64,000 bases of DNA. Origin: Pseudohongiella spirulinae. GTDB lineage: Bacteria > Pseudomonadota > Gammaproteobacteria > Pseudomonadales > Pseudohongiellaceae. The translations under genes and the position numbers were made by a program. The DNA is taken from contig NZ_CP013189.1 of assembly GCF_001444425.1 (NCBI RefSeq), positions 124,001-188,000 of the forward strand. Direction: 5' to 3'. The first letter of the stretch is position 1. Each line of letters begins with the position of its first letter. Of this stretch, positions 16,597 to 26,444 are shown piece by piece. The notes under the pieces were generated by a model, which made no database searches, was not told the origin of the DNA, and saw nothing but the letters and a program-made list of their open reading frames with translations.

Positions 16597-18438
16597 TTGA
16601 AAGCCTCACTACCTGTTTTTACGCCACTGCAATGGTTAACCCGTTTTGCATCCGTTTTTCGCTACAGCGGCGTAGCCATTGATATTGTCTGGCGTGCCAG
16701 TCCGACGCTGACTATTGTTATGGCGCTGGTAACGCTGGCAGCGGGTCTTCTGCCGGCCGCCATCGCCTGGGTTGGCCAGTTGATTGTTGATGCGGTGGTC
16801 GCTGCCATTGCTGCCGAAGGCGATGCGCGCGATACCCTGAAATCAGACCTGCTGCGCTACGTTTTGATTGAGGCTGGGCTGGTTGTATTAATGACAGGTG
16901 CTCAAAAAGCCAACACGGTCTGCCAATCCATTCTGCGCGCACTGCTCAGCAATGAAGTCAACGTCATGATCCTGGAGAAGGCGCTGACCCTGGAGCTGGC
17001 GAATTTTGAAGATTCGGAGTATTACGACAAGCTTGTCAGAGCGCGCCGCGAAGCCTCCAGCCGACCACTGAGTCTGGTGATTGCCACCTTTGACCTGATT
17101 CGTGATGGCATCTCGCTGGTCAGTTATGCGGCGCTGCTGCTGCAATTCTCTATCTGGGCGGTCCTGCTGCTCAGCTTTGCCGGGGTGCCGGCATTTTTGG
17201 CTGAAGCTAAATATTCCGGAGAAGCCTTCAGAAATCAGCGCCGCCGATCGGCCGAGCGGCGCATGCAGATTTATCTGGAAATGGTGCTGACCCGAGAAGA
17301 TGGCGTTAAGGAAGTGAAGCTAATGCAGCTTGGCCGCCTGTTTCTGCAACGCTACATCGACATTTTCAAAAACATCTACAAGGAAGACCGTAATCTGGTG
17401 CTGCGCCGCGGTTTCTGGGGTTATGTGCTGGGCCTGATTGCCAGTGTGGCGTTTTATTTTGCTTATGGCTGGGTGGCTTTTGCTGCAGTGGCAGGTGCAA
17501 TTACTCTGGGTCAGATGACCATGTATATCGCTGTGTTCCGACAGGGACAGGGAGCAGTGACCAGTTGCCTGGCTTCAGTTAACCGCATGTATGAGGACAA
17601 TCTGTATCTGTCCAATTTGACTGAGTACCTTGGCCACAATGTACCGGAACCAACCGGCGAGCAAACCGCAGGTCCCCTGCCCGACGATGGTATTCGTTTT
17701 GAGAACGTGAGTTTCTACTACCCGGGTGCGCAGCGCCCTGCCCTGGACAATATCAATCTTCACATCCGGCCGGGTGAAAGTCTGGCAATAGTGGGCGAAA
17801 ATGGTTCTGGCAAGACAACGCTCATCAAGCTTCTGACTCGACTTTATACGCCAACCCATGGACGTATTTTGTACCAGGGGCTGGATCTGCAGCTGTGGGA
17901 GATGGATACCCTGCGCCAGAAGCTGGGCGTGATCTTTCAGGACTTTGCCCGCTACCAGCTCAAAGTGGGTGAAAACATCGGTGTGGGCGACAAGGATTTT
18001 ATGGATGATCGCGCGCTGGTCGAAGAGGCAGCCGAAAAAGGTCTGGCGGCCGATTTCATAAAAAATATGCCGGCGGCCTATGACACCCAGCTGGGCACCT
18101 GGTTTCGCGACGGTATGGATCTGTCGGGTGGGCAGTGGCAGAAAATTGCCCTGGGTCGGGCCTTTATGCGCAGCCGTGCCGAGGTGTTGATTCTGGATGA
18201 GCCGACGGCTGCCATTGATGCGCGCGCCGAGGCCGATATTTTTGCGCACTTCCGGGAACTGACCAGCAATCGCATTTCGATCATTATCTCCCACCGCTTC
18301 TCAACGGTCCGTATTGCTGATCAGATTGTGGTGATGGAACACGGGCAGATTCTGGAGCGTGGCGACCACGAAAGTCTGCTGGCACTGGGTGGCCAATATG
18401 CTACGCTATTTGAGTTGCAGGCAAAGGGTTACCAGTAG
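16597..18438 (+). CDS. ABC exporter, fused membrane and ATPase domains
   Basis: 613-residue half-transporter. Residues about 1-345 form a six-helix type I exporter domain; about 365-605 form the ATPase with Walker A GENGSGKTT, Q-loop VIFQDFARYQ, signature LSGGQWQK, Walker B VLILDEPTAAID and switch ISHRF. It must dimerise. The membrane part is of the divergent subtype with a long arginine-rich cytosolic loop (RNQRRRSAERR). Substrate unknown. No in-frame ATG precedes the conserved region, so the TTG at 16597 is taken as start. The Kef-type antiporter starts 5 bases after the stop. Confidence 0.88.
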   Translation: MKASLPVFTPLQWLTRFASVFRYSGVAIDIVWRASPTLTIVMALVTLAAGLLPAAIAWVGQLIVDAVVAAIAAEGDARDTLKSDLLRYVLIEAGLVVLMTGAQKANTVCQSILRALLSNEVNVMILEKALTLELANFEDSEYYDKLVRARREASSRPLSLVIATFDLIRDGISLVSYAALLLQFSIWAVLLLSFAGVPAFLAEAKYSGEAFRNQRRRSAERRMQIYLEMVLTREDGVKEVKLMQLGRLFLQRYIDIFKNIYKEDRNLVLRRGFWGYVLGLIASVAFYFAYGWVAFAAVAGAITLGQMTMYIAVFRQGQGAVTSCLASVNRMYEDNLYLSNLTEYLGHNVPEPTGEQTAGPLPDDGIRFENVSFYYPGAQRPALDNINLHIRPGESLAIVGENGSGKTTLIKLLTRLYTPTHGRILYQGLDLQLWEMDTLRQKLGVIFQDFARYQLKVGENIGVGDKDFMDDRALVEEAAEKGLAADFIKNMPAAYDTQLGTWFRDGMDLSGGQWQKIALGRAFMRSRAEVLILDEPTAAIDARAEADIFAHFRELTSNRISIIISHRFSTVRIADQIVVMEHGQILERGDHESLLALGGQYATLFELQAKGYQ

Positions 18439-18443
18439 AGCGT

Positions 18444-20102
18444 ATGGGCTTTGAGAGTATGTTTTTGGAGTTTGCTGCCCTGTTGGCGGTAGCCACAGTG
18501 GTCGGTGCGGCGGGGTTGATGCTGCGTCAGCCACTGATTGTGTCATTTCTGGCAGCCGGCATTATCCTGGGACCGTCCGTGCTGGGCTGGGCTGACGGTG
18601 GCGAGCAGATAGAGCTATTGGCTCAAATGGGCATCGCCCTGCTGCTGTTTGTTGTGGGTCTGAAGCTGGATCTGCATATTATCCGGACCATGGGTCCGGT
18701 GGCGCTGGCAACCGGGCTCGGTCAGGTGCTTTTCACATCCGTATTCGGATTTCTGATTGCACTGATGCTGGGCATGTCGACAGTCGGTGCCTTGTATGTC
18801 GGGGTCGCCCTGACCTTCTCCAGTACCATCATCATCGTCAAACTTCTCTCCGATAAAAAAGAAATCGACGCACTGCATGGCCGGGTCGCCGTCGGTTTTC
18901 TGATTGTGCAGGATATTGTGGTTGTTCTGGCGATGATCGGATTGACAGCGCTGGGAGCCGGCACGGCGGCTGAACCGGATGCCCTGGCCATGGAAATGGC
19001 GCTGGTGCTGTTGAAAGGCGCGGGCATGCTGGTGGCTGTTGCTTTGTTGATGAAATATGTTTTGCCATCGCTGACACGCCATATCGCCCATTCCGCAGAG
19101 CTGCTCATCCTGTTTGCCATCACATGGGCCGTTGCTATGGCGGCCATCGGTGATTATCTGGGCTTCAGCAAAGAAGTCGGTGCATTTTTGGCGGGTGTGT
19201 CATTGGCCTCTACGCCGTTTCGGGAAGTCATCGGGGCGCGGCTGGTCAGTCTGCGAGATTTCCTGTTGCTGTTTTTCTTTATTGAACTGGGCTCTGGTCT
19301 GGAGCTGGCGACTCTGGGCAGTCAGGTGGGTCCGGCGATTATTCTGTCGCTGTTTGTTTTGATTGGTAACCCGATCATTGTGATGGCGATCATGGGTTAT
19401 ATGGGGTACCAGAAGCGTACGGGGTTTCTGGCGGGTCTGACTGTGGCGCAAATCAGTGAGTTCTCGTTGATACTGGCGGCCCTCGGTTTAAGCCTGGGGC
19501 ATGTGGATCGCGATACTGTCGGCCTTATAACACTGGTCGGGCTTATCACGATCAGCGGCTCAACCTATATGATCCTCTACTCGCACCCGTTGTATGAGCG
19601 GCTGGCGCCTCTTCTGTCAATTTTCGAGAGGAAAAAAGCCTATCGGGAAACCGAGTATGACACCGATGAAAAGGGGCGGCCTGAGATACTTATTTTTGGT
19701 CTGGGGCGCTATGGCTGCGGCATTGCAGATATGCTTCGCGAGCAGGGTAAAAAAGTACTTGGTATTGATATTGATCCGGAAGTTGTCAGAAGTCAGGCTA
19801 AAGAAAATCTGCAGGTGCGCTTTGGTGACGCTGGTGATCCGGAGCTTCTCGAATCATTGCCGCTTGTGTATATAAGATGGGTTGTCAGTACGGCTCGTGA
19901 GGCTGATGTGAACCTTGCCCTGCTCAATAGCCTGAGGCGGGAAGGTTACCAGGGAAGGGTGGCATTGACGGCCAGTAACAGCCTGGATGCATCTCGATTG
20001 GAAAAGGCTGGTGCTGACCTGGTGCTGAAACCCTTTCTGGATGCCTCGGCAAAGGCTGCCGACTGGATCCTGGCTCCTGACGAAAGTGGTAAAACTCACT
20101 AA
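18444..20102 (+). CDS. CPA2 cation/proton antiporter, Kef type with TrkA-N domain
   Basis: 552 residues. About 1-385 form 12-13 membrane helices of a CPA2 exchanger (MLRQPLIVSFLAAGIILGPSVLG at the start, FLIVQDIVVVLAMIGLTALG in the core). About 405-540 form a cytosolic Rossmann TrkA-N domain with ILIFGLGRYGCGIADMLREQG. This is the KefB/C or YbaL layout for potassium/proton exchange gated by a nucleotide-binding domain. The ion is inferred. Probably co-transcribed with the ABC exporter, with a 5-base gap. Confidence 0.88.
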   Translation: MGFESMFLEFAALLAVATVVGAAGLMLRQPLIVSFLAAGIILGPSVLGWADGGEQIELLAQMGIALLLFVVGLKLDLHIIRTMGPVALATGLGQVLFTSVFGFLIALMLGMSTVGALYVGVALTFSSTIIIVKLLSDKKEIDALHGRVAVGFLIVQDIVVVLAMIGLTALGAGTAAEPDALAMEMALVLLKGAGMLVAVALLMKYVLPSLTRHIAHSAELLILFAITWAVAMAAIGDYLGFSKEVGAFLAGVSLASTPFREVIGARLVSLRDFLLLFFFIELGSGLELATLGSQVGPAIILSLFVLIGNPIIVMAIMGYMGYQKRTGFLAGLTVAQISEFSLILAALGLSLGHVDRDTVGLITLVGLITISGSTYMILYSHPLYERLAPLLSIFERKKAYRETEYDTDEKGRPEILIFGLGRYGCGIADMLREQGKKVLGIDIDPEVVRSQAKENLQVRFGDAGDPELLESLPLVYIRWVVSTAREADVNLALLNSLRREGYQGRVALTASNSLDASRLEKAGADLVLKPFLDASAKAADWILAPDESGKTH

Positions 20103-20139
20103 AAATTGGTTGAAATCACAGCTCCAGATGAGTGTGTGA

Positions 20140-20170
20140 TTTACATCTTCAGTTAAAAATTCGATATAAA
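20140..20170 (+). promoter_or_regulatory. Candidate promoter of the RND operon
   Basis: TTTACA (20140-20145) and TATAAA (20165-20170) with a 19-base spacer, longer than ideal. A palindrome begins two bases downstream of the -10. Confidence 0.35.
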
Positions 20171-20171
20171 A

Positions 20172-20189
20172 CAATGTGATAAAACATTG
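20172..20189. promoter_or_regulatory. Palindromic candidate operator before the RND pump genes
   Basis: CAATGT-GATAAA-ACATTG, a perfect 6-base inverted repeat around a 6-base spacer, 55 bases before the RND start and overlapping the expected transcription start. Position and form suit a dimeric repressor of the TetR or MarR type, but no regulator gene is adjacent. Confidence 0.4.
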
Positions 20190-20243
20190 GCACGATCTGT
20201 GAATTAACCTTTACATAAAAAGGAATATTCGCAGGAAAAGTCA

Positions 20244-23200
20244 ATGAACCACAACAGCATTATCGACTTGTTTGCCCGCCATAAGGTTGCCGCCAATCTG
20301 GCGATGATCATGATGATTCTGTCCGGTATCTGGGCAGCCACCCGCGTCAATACGCAATTAGACCCTTCGGTTGAATGGCCTTATGTGCTCATCAATGCCA
20401 GCTGGCCGGGTGCCTCTGCAGAAGATGTGGAACAACTGATCGTTATTCCCATTGAGCAGCAGCTTCGCACCATGCCAAATTTGCAGCAGATCGCGTCCAC
20501 CAGCCGACAGGGCTCTGCAGGTATCGAAGTGGAGTTCATGTTCAGCGCCGATCTGAGCAGGGCACTGGACGATGTGAATGATCGCATTGCGCAGATCCGA
20601 AATCTGCCGCCGGACATGGAGCCTCTGGTTGCCCGACGTGGTACCAGCTATGAGAATATCGCGTCTCTGATTGTCACTGGTGGCAGTCGTGTCGCCGAGC
20701 TGGTGCCAATGGTGCAGCGGTTTGAAAGAGAGCTGTACGCGGCAGGAATCGACCGCATTGAAATCACCGGCCTGCCTGAAGAGGAACTGGCGATACAGGT
20801 CTCCAGCGCAGATCTGTTGGCGTTGAATACTACGCTGGACAGCCTGGCGGCTGAGGTCAGATATCGCAGCCTGGATGTGCCGGCCGGCGTTGTCGCGCGC
20901 AATCAGGGAGAAATGCAGTTGCGGGGTCTTGATCAACGTCGCGATATGCATGAATTTGAACAGATGGATGTCCAGAATCCGGCCACTGGCGAACTATTCA
21001 GGCTGGGTGACGTGGCACAGATTGAAAAGCGCGCCAAAGCAGGACAGCCGGTACTCAGTAAAGAAGGTCTGCCGGCCATCGAAATGAATCTGTACCGAAT
21101 GACAGATTCCGATGCCTTGACTGCCGCCCGTATCATGCAAAGCTGGCTTGATCAGACTCGCTCGCAATTGCCTGACAGCATCAGTATTGATGTCTATCAG
21201 GAAGTCTGGGTATTGCTGAAACAGCAACTGGCGGTGATTGCCAGTAACGCCTGGTCAGGTCTTGTGCTGGTGCTGCTGACCCTTTTTCTGTTCCTGAATA
21301 CTCGCACTGCGGCCTGGGTTGCGATTGGTATTCCGGTCAGCTTTCTGTTCGCAACGGTTATTTATTACTACGTATTTGCTGGCAGCATCAATATCCTGGC
21401 GCTGATCACCTTCATCATGGCGTTGGGTATTGTTGTTGATGATGCCATAGTGGTGGGCGAAGATGCGGTCAGTCTGCATGAGCAGGGCTTTAGCCCCGAG
21501 GACGCTGCGTCCGGCGCTGCCCGACGTATGTTCATGCCAGTTGTTACATCATCACTGACCACGCTTGCCGCCTTCGTTCCGCTGCTGATTGGCGGAGGAG
21601 AAATGGGTGCCGTGATCCAGACCATGCCCATGGTGTTGTTCTGCGTGATTGTCGCCTCTTTGATTGAGTGCTTCCTGATATTGCCGGCACACCTGAAGCA
21701 TGGTTTCAGCAACATGGCCCACAAGAAGCCATCAGCCTTCAGACAGAAGTTTAATGCTGCCTTCTTTGGTTTCCGCGATCGGTATTATCGCCCCTTGCTG
21801 GAGTTGGCGCTGGCACGCCCGGGTGCGACCTTGTTGACAGCATTCGGCTGCGTAGTTCTCTCATTCAGCCTGGTAATCAGTGGTCGGGCCGGCGTGAATT
21901 TTGTATTGGGTATGAGCCTGCAGATGCTGGAGGCCAACGTGCAGTTCACCATGGATGCCACGGCGGATCAGCGGGAAACGTTTATGCGCCACCTTGAGCA
22001 AACCATGCAGGACACCAATGGCAGCTATAACGATGTCAATATCAATGGTTACTACGTGCGAGATAATGTGGCGCGTATCAATCAGGAAAATAAATCCGGC
22101 CTGCACTACAGCTCTATGCGCATCGAATATGCCTGGGAGGATGAGTATGAAGTGACTCCGCAGACCTTTGTAGATGAATGGAGACAGCGTGTTGAGCCAT
22201 TCCCTTATGTGGAACAACTGGTACTTGAAGTCCGTGGTGGAGCCAACGGCGGTGCGCCGGATATCAATCTGGTACTGCGCGGCGATGATATCAATGTGCT
22301 CAAGCAGGCCTCTGAAGAATTGCAGGCGGCACTGGCTGACTACGAAGGCGTCAGCAATATCTTTGACAATCTTCCCTATGGTCGTGACCAGATGATTTTC
22401 TCTATCACGCCGACCGGCAAATCACTGGGTCTGACGACGGCCTCATTGGGGCAACAGTTAAGGTCTGCTTACTACGGTAACCGGGTGCAGATTTTTAATC
22501 TGGACAACAGTGAACTGGAAGTCATGTTGATGTTGCCTGATCAGGAGCGCGACAACATCGCTTCTCTGGCACAGTTCCCGGTTCGCACACCACTGGGTAG
22601 CATCGTGCCGCTTCGCCAGGTCGCCGATCTTTCAACCCGCCGTGGCATTGATGTGATCAATCACAACAATGGATCCATGTCGGTTATGGTCAGTGCGTCA
22701 GTCGACAGTCATGTCAATAATGCCGAACGTGTGCTGGCATCGGTGCGTGAAGATGTCCTGCCACAGATCAATCAACGCTACGGGCTCAGCTCCGATCTGG
22801 GAGGCATGAATTTAAGAAATCAACAACTGCTGGCTACCCTGCAGTTGGGAGGCATGATGACGCTGGTCTTTATCTACCTGATATTGGCATGGTCGTTCTC
22901 ATCATACCTCTGGCCGTTTGCCGTGCTGGTCGCCATTCCCCTTGGTTTGACCGGCGCCATTACCGGGCACTGGGTAATGGGCGTCGATATTGGCATGATG
23001 TCGATGCTGGCCTTTTTTGCTCTGACAGGTGTGGTGGTCAACGACTCCATTGTACTGGTCAGTTTTTTGCGTCGCGAGCTGGCGGCCGGCAAAGCATTGC
23101 TCGATGCAGTGCGCAGTGCTGCCCTGTCCCGGTTCCGCGCAGTGGTGCTCACATCGCTGACAACGGTGGCCGGATTGTCGCCGCTGATGTTCGAGAAATT

Positions 23201-23393
23201 CAGCCTGGCAATCTACATGGTGCCCATTGCCATCACCCTGGTTTTCGGATTGGCCTTTGCCACTCTGCTGGTGTTGTTGGTGGTGCCCGCGCTGATAGTG
23301 ATGATTGAGAACGTAAAAAGTAAAGTAGGCAGGCTGGTGTCTGTCACAGCGGCTCTGAACGCAGAGCCTGAACAAGAGGGAATGCAGTCATGA
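20244..23393 (+). CDS. RND efflux pump, inner-membrane permease
   Basis: 1049-residue proton-driven resistance-nodulation-division transporter. It begins with the first helix and the periplasmic NTQLDPSVEWPYVLI segment; helix 4 has GIVVDDAIVVGEDAV with the paired aspartates needed for proton relay. Two large periplasmic loops flank helices 2-6 and 8-12. It is of the AcrB-like family, in the subgroup often without an adjacent outer-membrane factor. It overlaps the adaptor gene by 4 bases (ATGA). Substrate unknown. Confidence 0.93.
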   Translation: MNHNSIIDLFARHKVAANLAMIMMILSGIWAATRVNTQLDPSVEWPYVLINASWPGASAEDVEQLIVIPIEQQLRTMPNLQQIASTSRQGSAGIEVEFMFSADLSRALDDVNDRIAQIRNLPPDMEPLVARRGTSYENIASLIVTGGSRVAELVPMVQRFERELYAAGIDRIEITGLPEEELAIQVSSADLLALNTTLDSLAAEVRYRSLDVPAGVVARNQGEMQLRGLDQRRDMHEFEQMDVQNPATGELFRLGDVAQIEKRAKAGQPVLSKEGLPAIEMNLYRMTDSDALTAARIMQSWLDQTRSQLPDSISIDVYQEVWVLLKQQLAVIASNAWSGLVLVLLTLFLFLNTRTAAWVAIGIPVSFLFATVIYYYVFAGSINILALITFIMALGIVVDDAIVVGEDAVSLHEQGFSPEDAASGAARRMFMPVVTSSLTTLAAFVPLLIGGGEMGAVIQTMPMVLFCVIVASLIECFLILPAHLKHGFSNMAHKKPSAFRQKFNAAFFGFRDRYYRPLLELALARPGATLLTAFGCVVLSFSLVISGRAGVNFVLGMSLQMLEANVQFTMDATADQRETFMRHLEQTMQDTNGSYNDVNINGYYVRDNVARINQENKSGLHYSSMRIEYAWEDEYEVTPQTFVDEWRQRVEPFPYVEQLVLEVRGGANGGAPDINLVLRGDDINVLKQASEELQAALADYEGVSNIFDNLPYGRDQMIFSITPTGKSLGLTTASLGQQLRSAYYGNRVQIFNLDNSELEVMLMLPDQERDNIASLAQFPVRTPLGSIVPLRQVADLSTRRGIDVINHNNGSMSVMVSASVDSHVNNAERVLASVREDVLPQINQRYGLSSDLGGMNLRNQQLLATLQLGGMMTLVFIYLILAWSFSSYLWPFAVLVAIPLGLTGAITGHWVMGVDIGMMSMLAFFALTGVVVNDSIVLVSFLRRELAAGKALLDAVRSAALSRFRAVVLTSLTTVAGLSPLMFEKFSLAIYMVPIAITLVFGLAFATLLVLLVVPALIVMIENVKSKVGRLVSVTAALNAEPEQEGMQS

Positions 23394-24733
23394 GTAAACA
23401 AATGATGGTCAGACGACGATTTTTTTGGGGCCGTGGTATTGACCGTTTCAAGTACATTGGTGGTAAGGCCGCTGGTGTGATGATTCTGGGCATGTTTTTT
23501 CTGTTGAGTGCTCTTGTTGTTGCGACTGGACCCGAGGCGGCACCCATGGAAAGGGTTGAACGCGAGTGGCCGGTTTCCTATGGCGTTATTGAACCGGCAG
23601 CGCTGTCACCCAGTTTGCAGGTCTATGGCAAACTGGAGACGGCGCAACTGGCCAGCCTGCGAGCCAGTGTCACTGCTGATGTTGCTGAAGTTCGGGTTCG
23701 TGAAGGTGACTGGGTCAATAAAGGCGATGTCATTATAGGCCTGGATGAGAGGGAGGCTAATCTCAGATTGCAGGCGGCGCGAGCCGCTGTACGTCGCACA
23801 GAGGCGGCCCTGGCGAGCGTACAGAGCGAATGGCAGTTGGCAAAGACACTTGGCGAGCATCACCAGGCACAGGCCGATATGGCGAGCGAAAAACTGAAGC
23901 GCTTTCAGTCCTTGCACCAACAGCGGATGATCGCCGATGCACAACTGGACGAAGTGCGTCACGAGGCAAATGAGCGAGCCATGGTGCACGCCCGTCACCA
24001 GGCGACCTTGAGCGACTTCCCGAATCAGTTAATCCAGTCGCAGGCGGCTCTGGAAGAGGCGCAGGCCCGACTGGCGCAAGCGCAACTGGAGCTGACTCAG
24101 ACTCAGGTTCGCTCGCCCTTTAATGGCAGAATTGAGACCCTGGAGGTGGCCGTCGGCGACCGAGTGTCTGCGGGCGCTGCGCTGGTGCAGGTTGCTGATT
24201 ACGATAGCCTGCAGGTGAGGGCATCTGTCCCCACACAGATTGCGCAGAAGCTGCGTGCCGACATGCTTGAAGGACAGCCGGTGGTGGCGAAGTCTGACAT
24301 GCATGGACGCCAGCTTGGGTTCGAGTTGCGTGGACTGGCTGGAAGTGTCAAATCAGGTCAGAGCGGCATTGACAGCTATTTTCATGTTAATGCAGATCCA
24401 TCCCTGACTCTGGGCAGCATCATCAATCTCACGCTCAGCCTGCCAGCGGAGCACAATGTGGTAGCTGTGCCCCTGCATGCCCTGTATGACAATTCACGAG
24501 TCTATCGCATAGCTGATTCCCGCCTGCAGGCGGTGGACATTGAGCGGGTGGGTGAATATACCGATCAGGAGGGAAATTATCGTATTCTTGTTCGTTCGCC
24601 GGAGCTCAGCCGGGGAGATCAGATCATGATGTCTCAGTTGCCAACTGCCGTAACCGGACTGCTGGTAAATCCGGTTACTGGCACTGAACTGGCAGGCAGC
24701 GAGCAGACCGAGGCCACTGTCGCCCTGCAGTAG
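23390..24733 (+). CDS. RND efflux periplasmic adaptor (membrane fusion protein)
   Basis: 447 residues with one N-terminal membrane segment (about 26-47), a lipoyl half-motif (VTADVAEVRVREGDWVNKGD), a long coiled-coil hairpin (about 120-225; ARAAVRRTEAALASVQSEW then QAALEEAQARLAQAQLEL), the second lipoyl half (SPFNGRIETLEVAVGDRVSAG) and a beta-barrel/MP domain. It links the RND pump to an outer-membrane channel. The order permease then adaptor is reversed relative to acrAB, and no TolC-like gene follows, so a channel from elsewhere must be used. Confidence 0.92.
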   Translation: MSKQMMVRRRFFWGRGIDRFKYIGGKAAGVMILGMFFLLSALVVATGPEAAPMERVEREWPVSYGVIEPAALSPSLQVYGKLETAQLASLRASVTADVAEVRVREGDWVNKGDVIIGLDEREANLRLQAARAAVRRTEAALASVQSEWQLAKTLGEHHQAQADMASEKLKRFQSLHQQRMIADAQLDEVRHEANERAMVHARHQATLSDFPNQLIQSQAALEEAQARLAQAQLELTQTQVRSPFNGRIETLEVAVGDRVSAGAALVQVADYDSLQVRASVPTQIAQKLRADMLEGQPVVAKSDMHGRQLGFELRGLAGSVKSGQSGIDSYFHVNADPSLTLGSIINLTLSLPAEHNVVAVPLHALYDNSRVYRIADSRLQAVDIERVGEYTDQEGNYRILVRSPELSRGDQIMMSQLPTAVTGLLVNPVTGTELAGSEQTEATVALQ

Positions 24734-24798
24734 TCGATCGCGCTATAGCATGATATCGTCATCCTCACTGTTTTAGAGTCAAACTGAGGATGAATCAG

Positions 24799-25527
24799 AT
24801 GTCACAGCTATTGGCTGATAAAGCCATTATTATTACCGGTGGCACCCGTGGTATCGGCCTGGCAATCGCCGTGGCCTGCCTGGCTGAAGGCGCGCGGGTG
24901 CTCATTACCGGACGGTCGCAGGAAAGTGTTGATCAGGCCTTGGAGAAAACCAGGCACCCTGATATGCACGGCGTAGCCGCCAATGTCGCCAGCGAAGAGG
25001 ACACTATTAAAGTGTTTGAGCTGGCTATACAAAAATTCGGCAAAGTGGATATGCTGGTCAATAATGCCGGTATCGCCCGGGCTGGTGCCGTTCAGAACCT
25101 GCGGGCAAAAGATTTCCAGATGGTCATGGATACTAATCTCACCGGTGCATTTCTCTATTCCCGTGAAGCCTTTCGTGTTATGAAAGACAACGGCGGCGGA
25201 CGCATTCTTAATATCGGCAGTATTTCCAGCCAGACACCACGCTTTGGTTCTGTCCCCTATACCACCAGCAAGTTCGGATTGCAGGGCATGACACGTGCTC
25301 TACAGATTGACGGGCGCGAGCTGGGCATTATGGTGAGCTGCCTGCATCCAGGAAATGTGCACACCGATATCTGGGATAAAGCGCCGCAGTCAGTGGTTGA
25401 TGAACCCAAGATGGAAGTGAAAGATATTGCTCGCGTGGCAGTTCTGATGTTGAGTATGCCGGATAATACGACGATTATTGATGCTACTGTTCTGGATCCG
25501 CGGCAGCCTTTTCTGGGCCGCGGCTGA
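24799..25527 (+). CDS. Short-chain dehydrogenase/reductase
   Basis: 242-residue classical SDR. IIITGGTRGIGLAIA binds NAD(P), LVNNAGIAR is the NNAG motif, the catalytic serine is in NIGSISSQ and YTTSK holds the Tyr and Lys. The substrate cannot be told. The start at 24799 has GAGGA 9 bases upstream, while the in-frame ATG at 24790 directly abuts that sequence. The SMP-30-like gene follows by 26 bases, so the two are probably one unit. Confidence 0.9.
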   Translation: MSQLLADKAIIITGGTRGIGLAIAVACLAEGARVLITGRSQESVDQALEKTRHPDMHGVAANVASEEDTIKVFELAIQKFGKVDMLVNNAGIARAGAVQNLRAKDFQMVMDTNLTGAFLYSREAFRVMKDNGGGRILNIGSISSQTPRFGSVPYTTSKFGLQGMTRALQIDGRELGIMVSCLHPGNVHTDIWDKAPQSVVDEPKMEVKDIARVAVLMLSMPDNTTIIDATVLDPRQPFLGRG

Positions 25528-25553
25528 TACATTTTATGCTGGAGTACAAACCT

Positions 25554-26444
25554 ATGAACAATAAAACAAGTGCACTTGGCGCCTTGATGCTTGGCCTGCT
25601 TGCGGTGGCACCGATGAGCATGGCTCAACCCGCTTCACTGGTCGCTCCCGGGGCGCAGGTTCAATTACTGACAGATGGTTTTATTTTTACAGAAGGCCCG
25701 ATTGCCGATGCTCAGGGTAATGTCTATTTCTCTGACATACCCGCAAACCGAATACATGTCTGGACCAATCAAGGTGAGTTGCAGACATTCCGGGAAAACA
25801 CCAACGGCACCAATGGGCTGTTTTTTAACGCCGATTGGCAACTCTATGGTTGTGAAGGTGGCGCCGGCCGAATTACCAGAATGGATGCTGATGGCAATGT
25901 CGAAGTTGTAGTTGATCAGTATCAGGGGGCGGCATTCAACAGCCCCAACGATCTGTGGATTGACGCAGATGGCGGTATTTATTTCACAGACCCGCGCTAC
26001 GGTAATGAATCCAACACTCCGCAGGACGGCTATCATGTGTACTACCTGGCGCCAGGTGCCGACAGCGCTGAACGTATCATCGATGACCTGGTCAAACCCA
26101 ATGGCATCATCGGTACACGCGATGGTCGTACCCTTTATGTGGCAGACCACCTGGGCAATCAGACATTCGCTTATGACATTTCTGCTCCGGGGCAGGTTGA
26201 CAACAAGCGCTTGATCGCTGCTCAGGGCTCAGATGGGGTAACGCTGGATGAGTATGGCAACCTGTACCTGACCGGCGGCAACAATATTACAGTCTACAGC
26301 CCGACTGGTGAGCAGCTTGCCAGTATGGAATTCCCGCTGGCGCCTGCCAATATGACCTTTGGTGGTCCGCAGCGCGATGTCCTTTACGTTACGGCTCGCA
26401 GCAGTTTATTTGCCTTGCAGATGAACGTGAAGGGTATGTACTGA
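25554..26444 (+). CDS. SMP-30/gluconolactonase/LRE-like exported protein
   Basis: 296 residues with a signal peptide ending PMSMAQ. The mature part is a six-bladed propeller: FTEGPIADAQGNVYFSDIP at blade one, NSPNDLWIDADGGIYFTDPRYG as the metal-binding Asn/Asp motif, and VKPNGIIGTRDGRTLYVADH. This is the SMP-30/gluconolactonase family, calcium-dependent lactonases. A periplasmic sugar-lactone substrate is plausible but not shown. GGAG lies 9 bases before the ATG at 25554; an in-frame start at 25536 would spoil the signal peptide. It ends directly against the convergent GGDEF gene. Confidence 0.88.
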   Translation: MNNKTSALGALMLGLLAVAPMSMAQPASLVAPGAQVQLLTDGFIFTEGPIADAQGNVYFSDIPANRIHVWTNQGELQTFRENTNGTNGLFFNADWQLYGCEGGAGRITRMDADGNVEVVVDQYQGAAFNSPNDLWIDADGGIYFTDPRYGNESNTPQDGYHVYYLAPGADSAERIIDDLVKPNGIIGTRDGRTLYVADHLGNQTFAYDISAPGQVDNKRLIAAQGSDGVTLDEYGNLYLTGGNNITVYSPTGEQLASMEFPLAPANMTFGGPQRDVLYVTARSSLFALQMNVKGMY

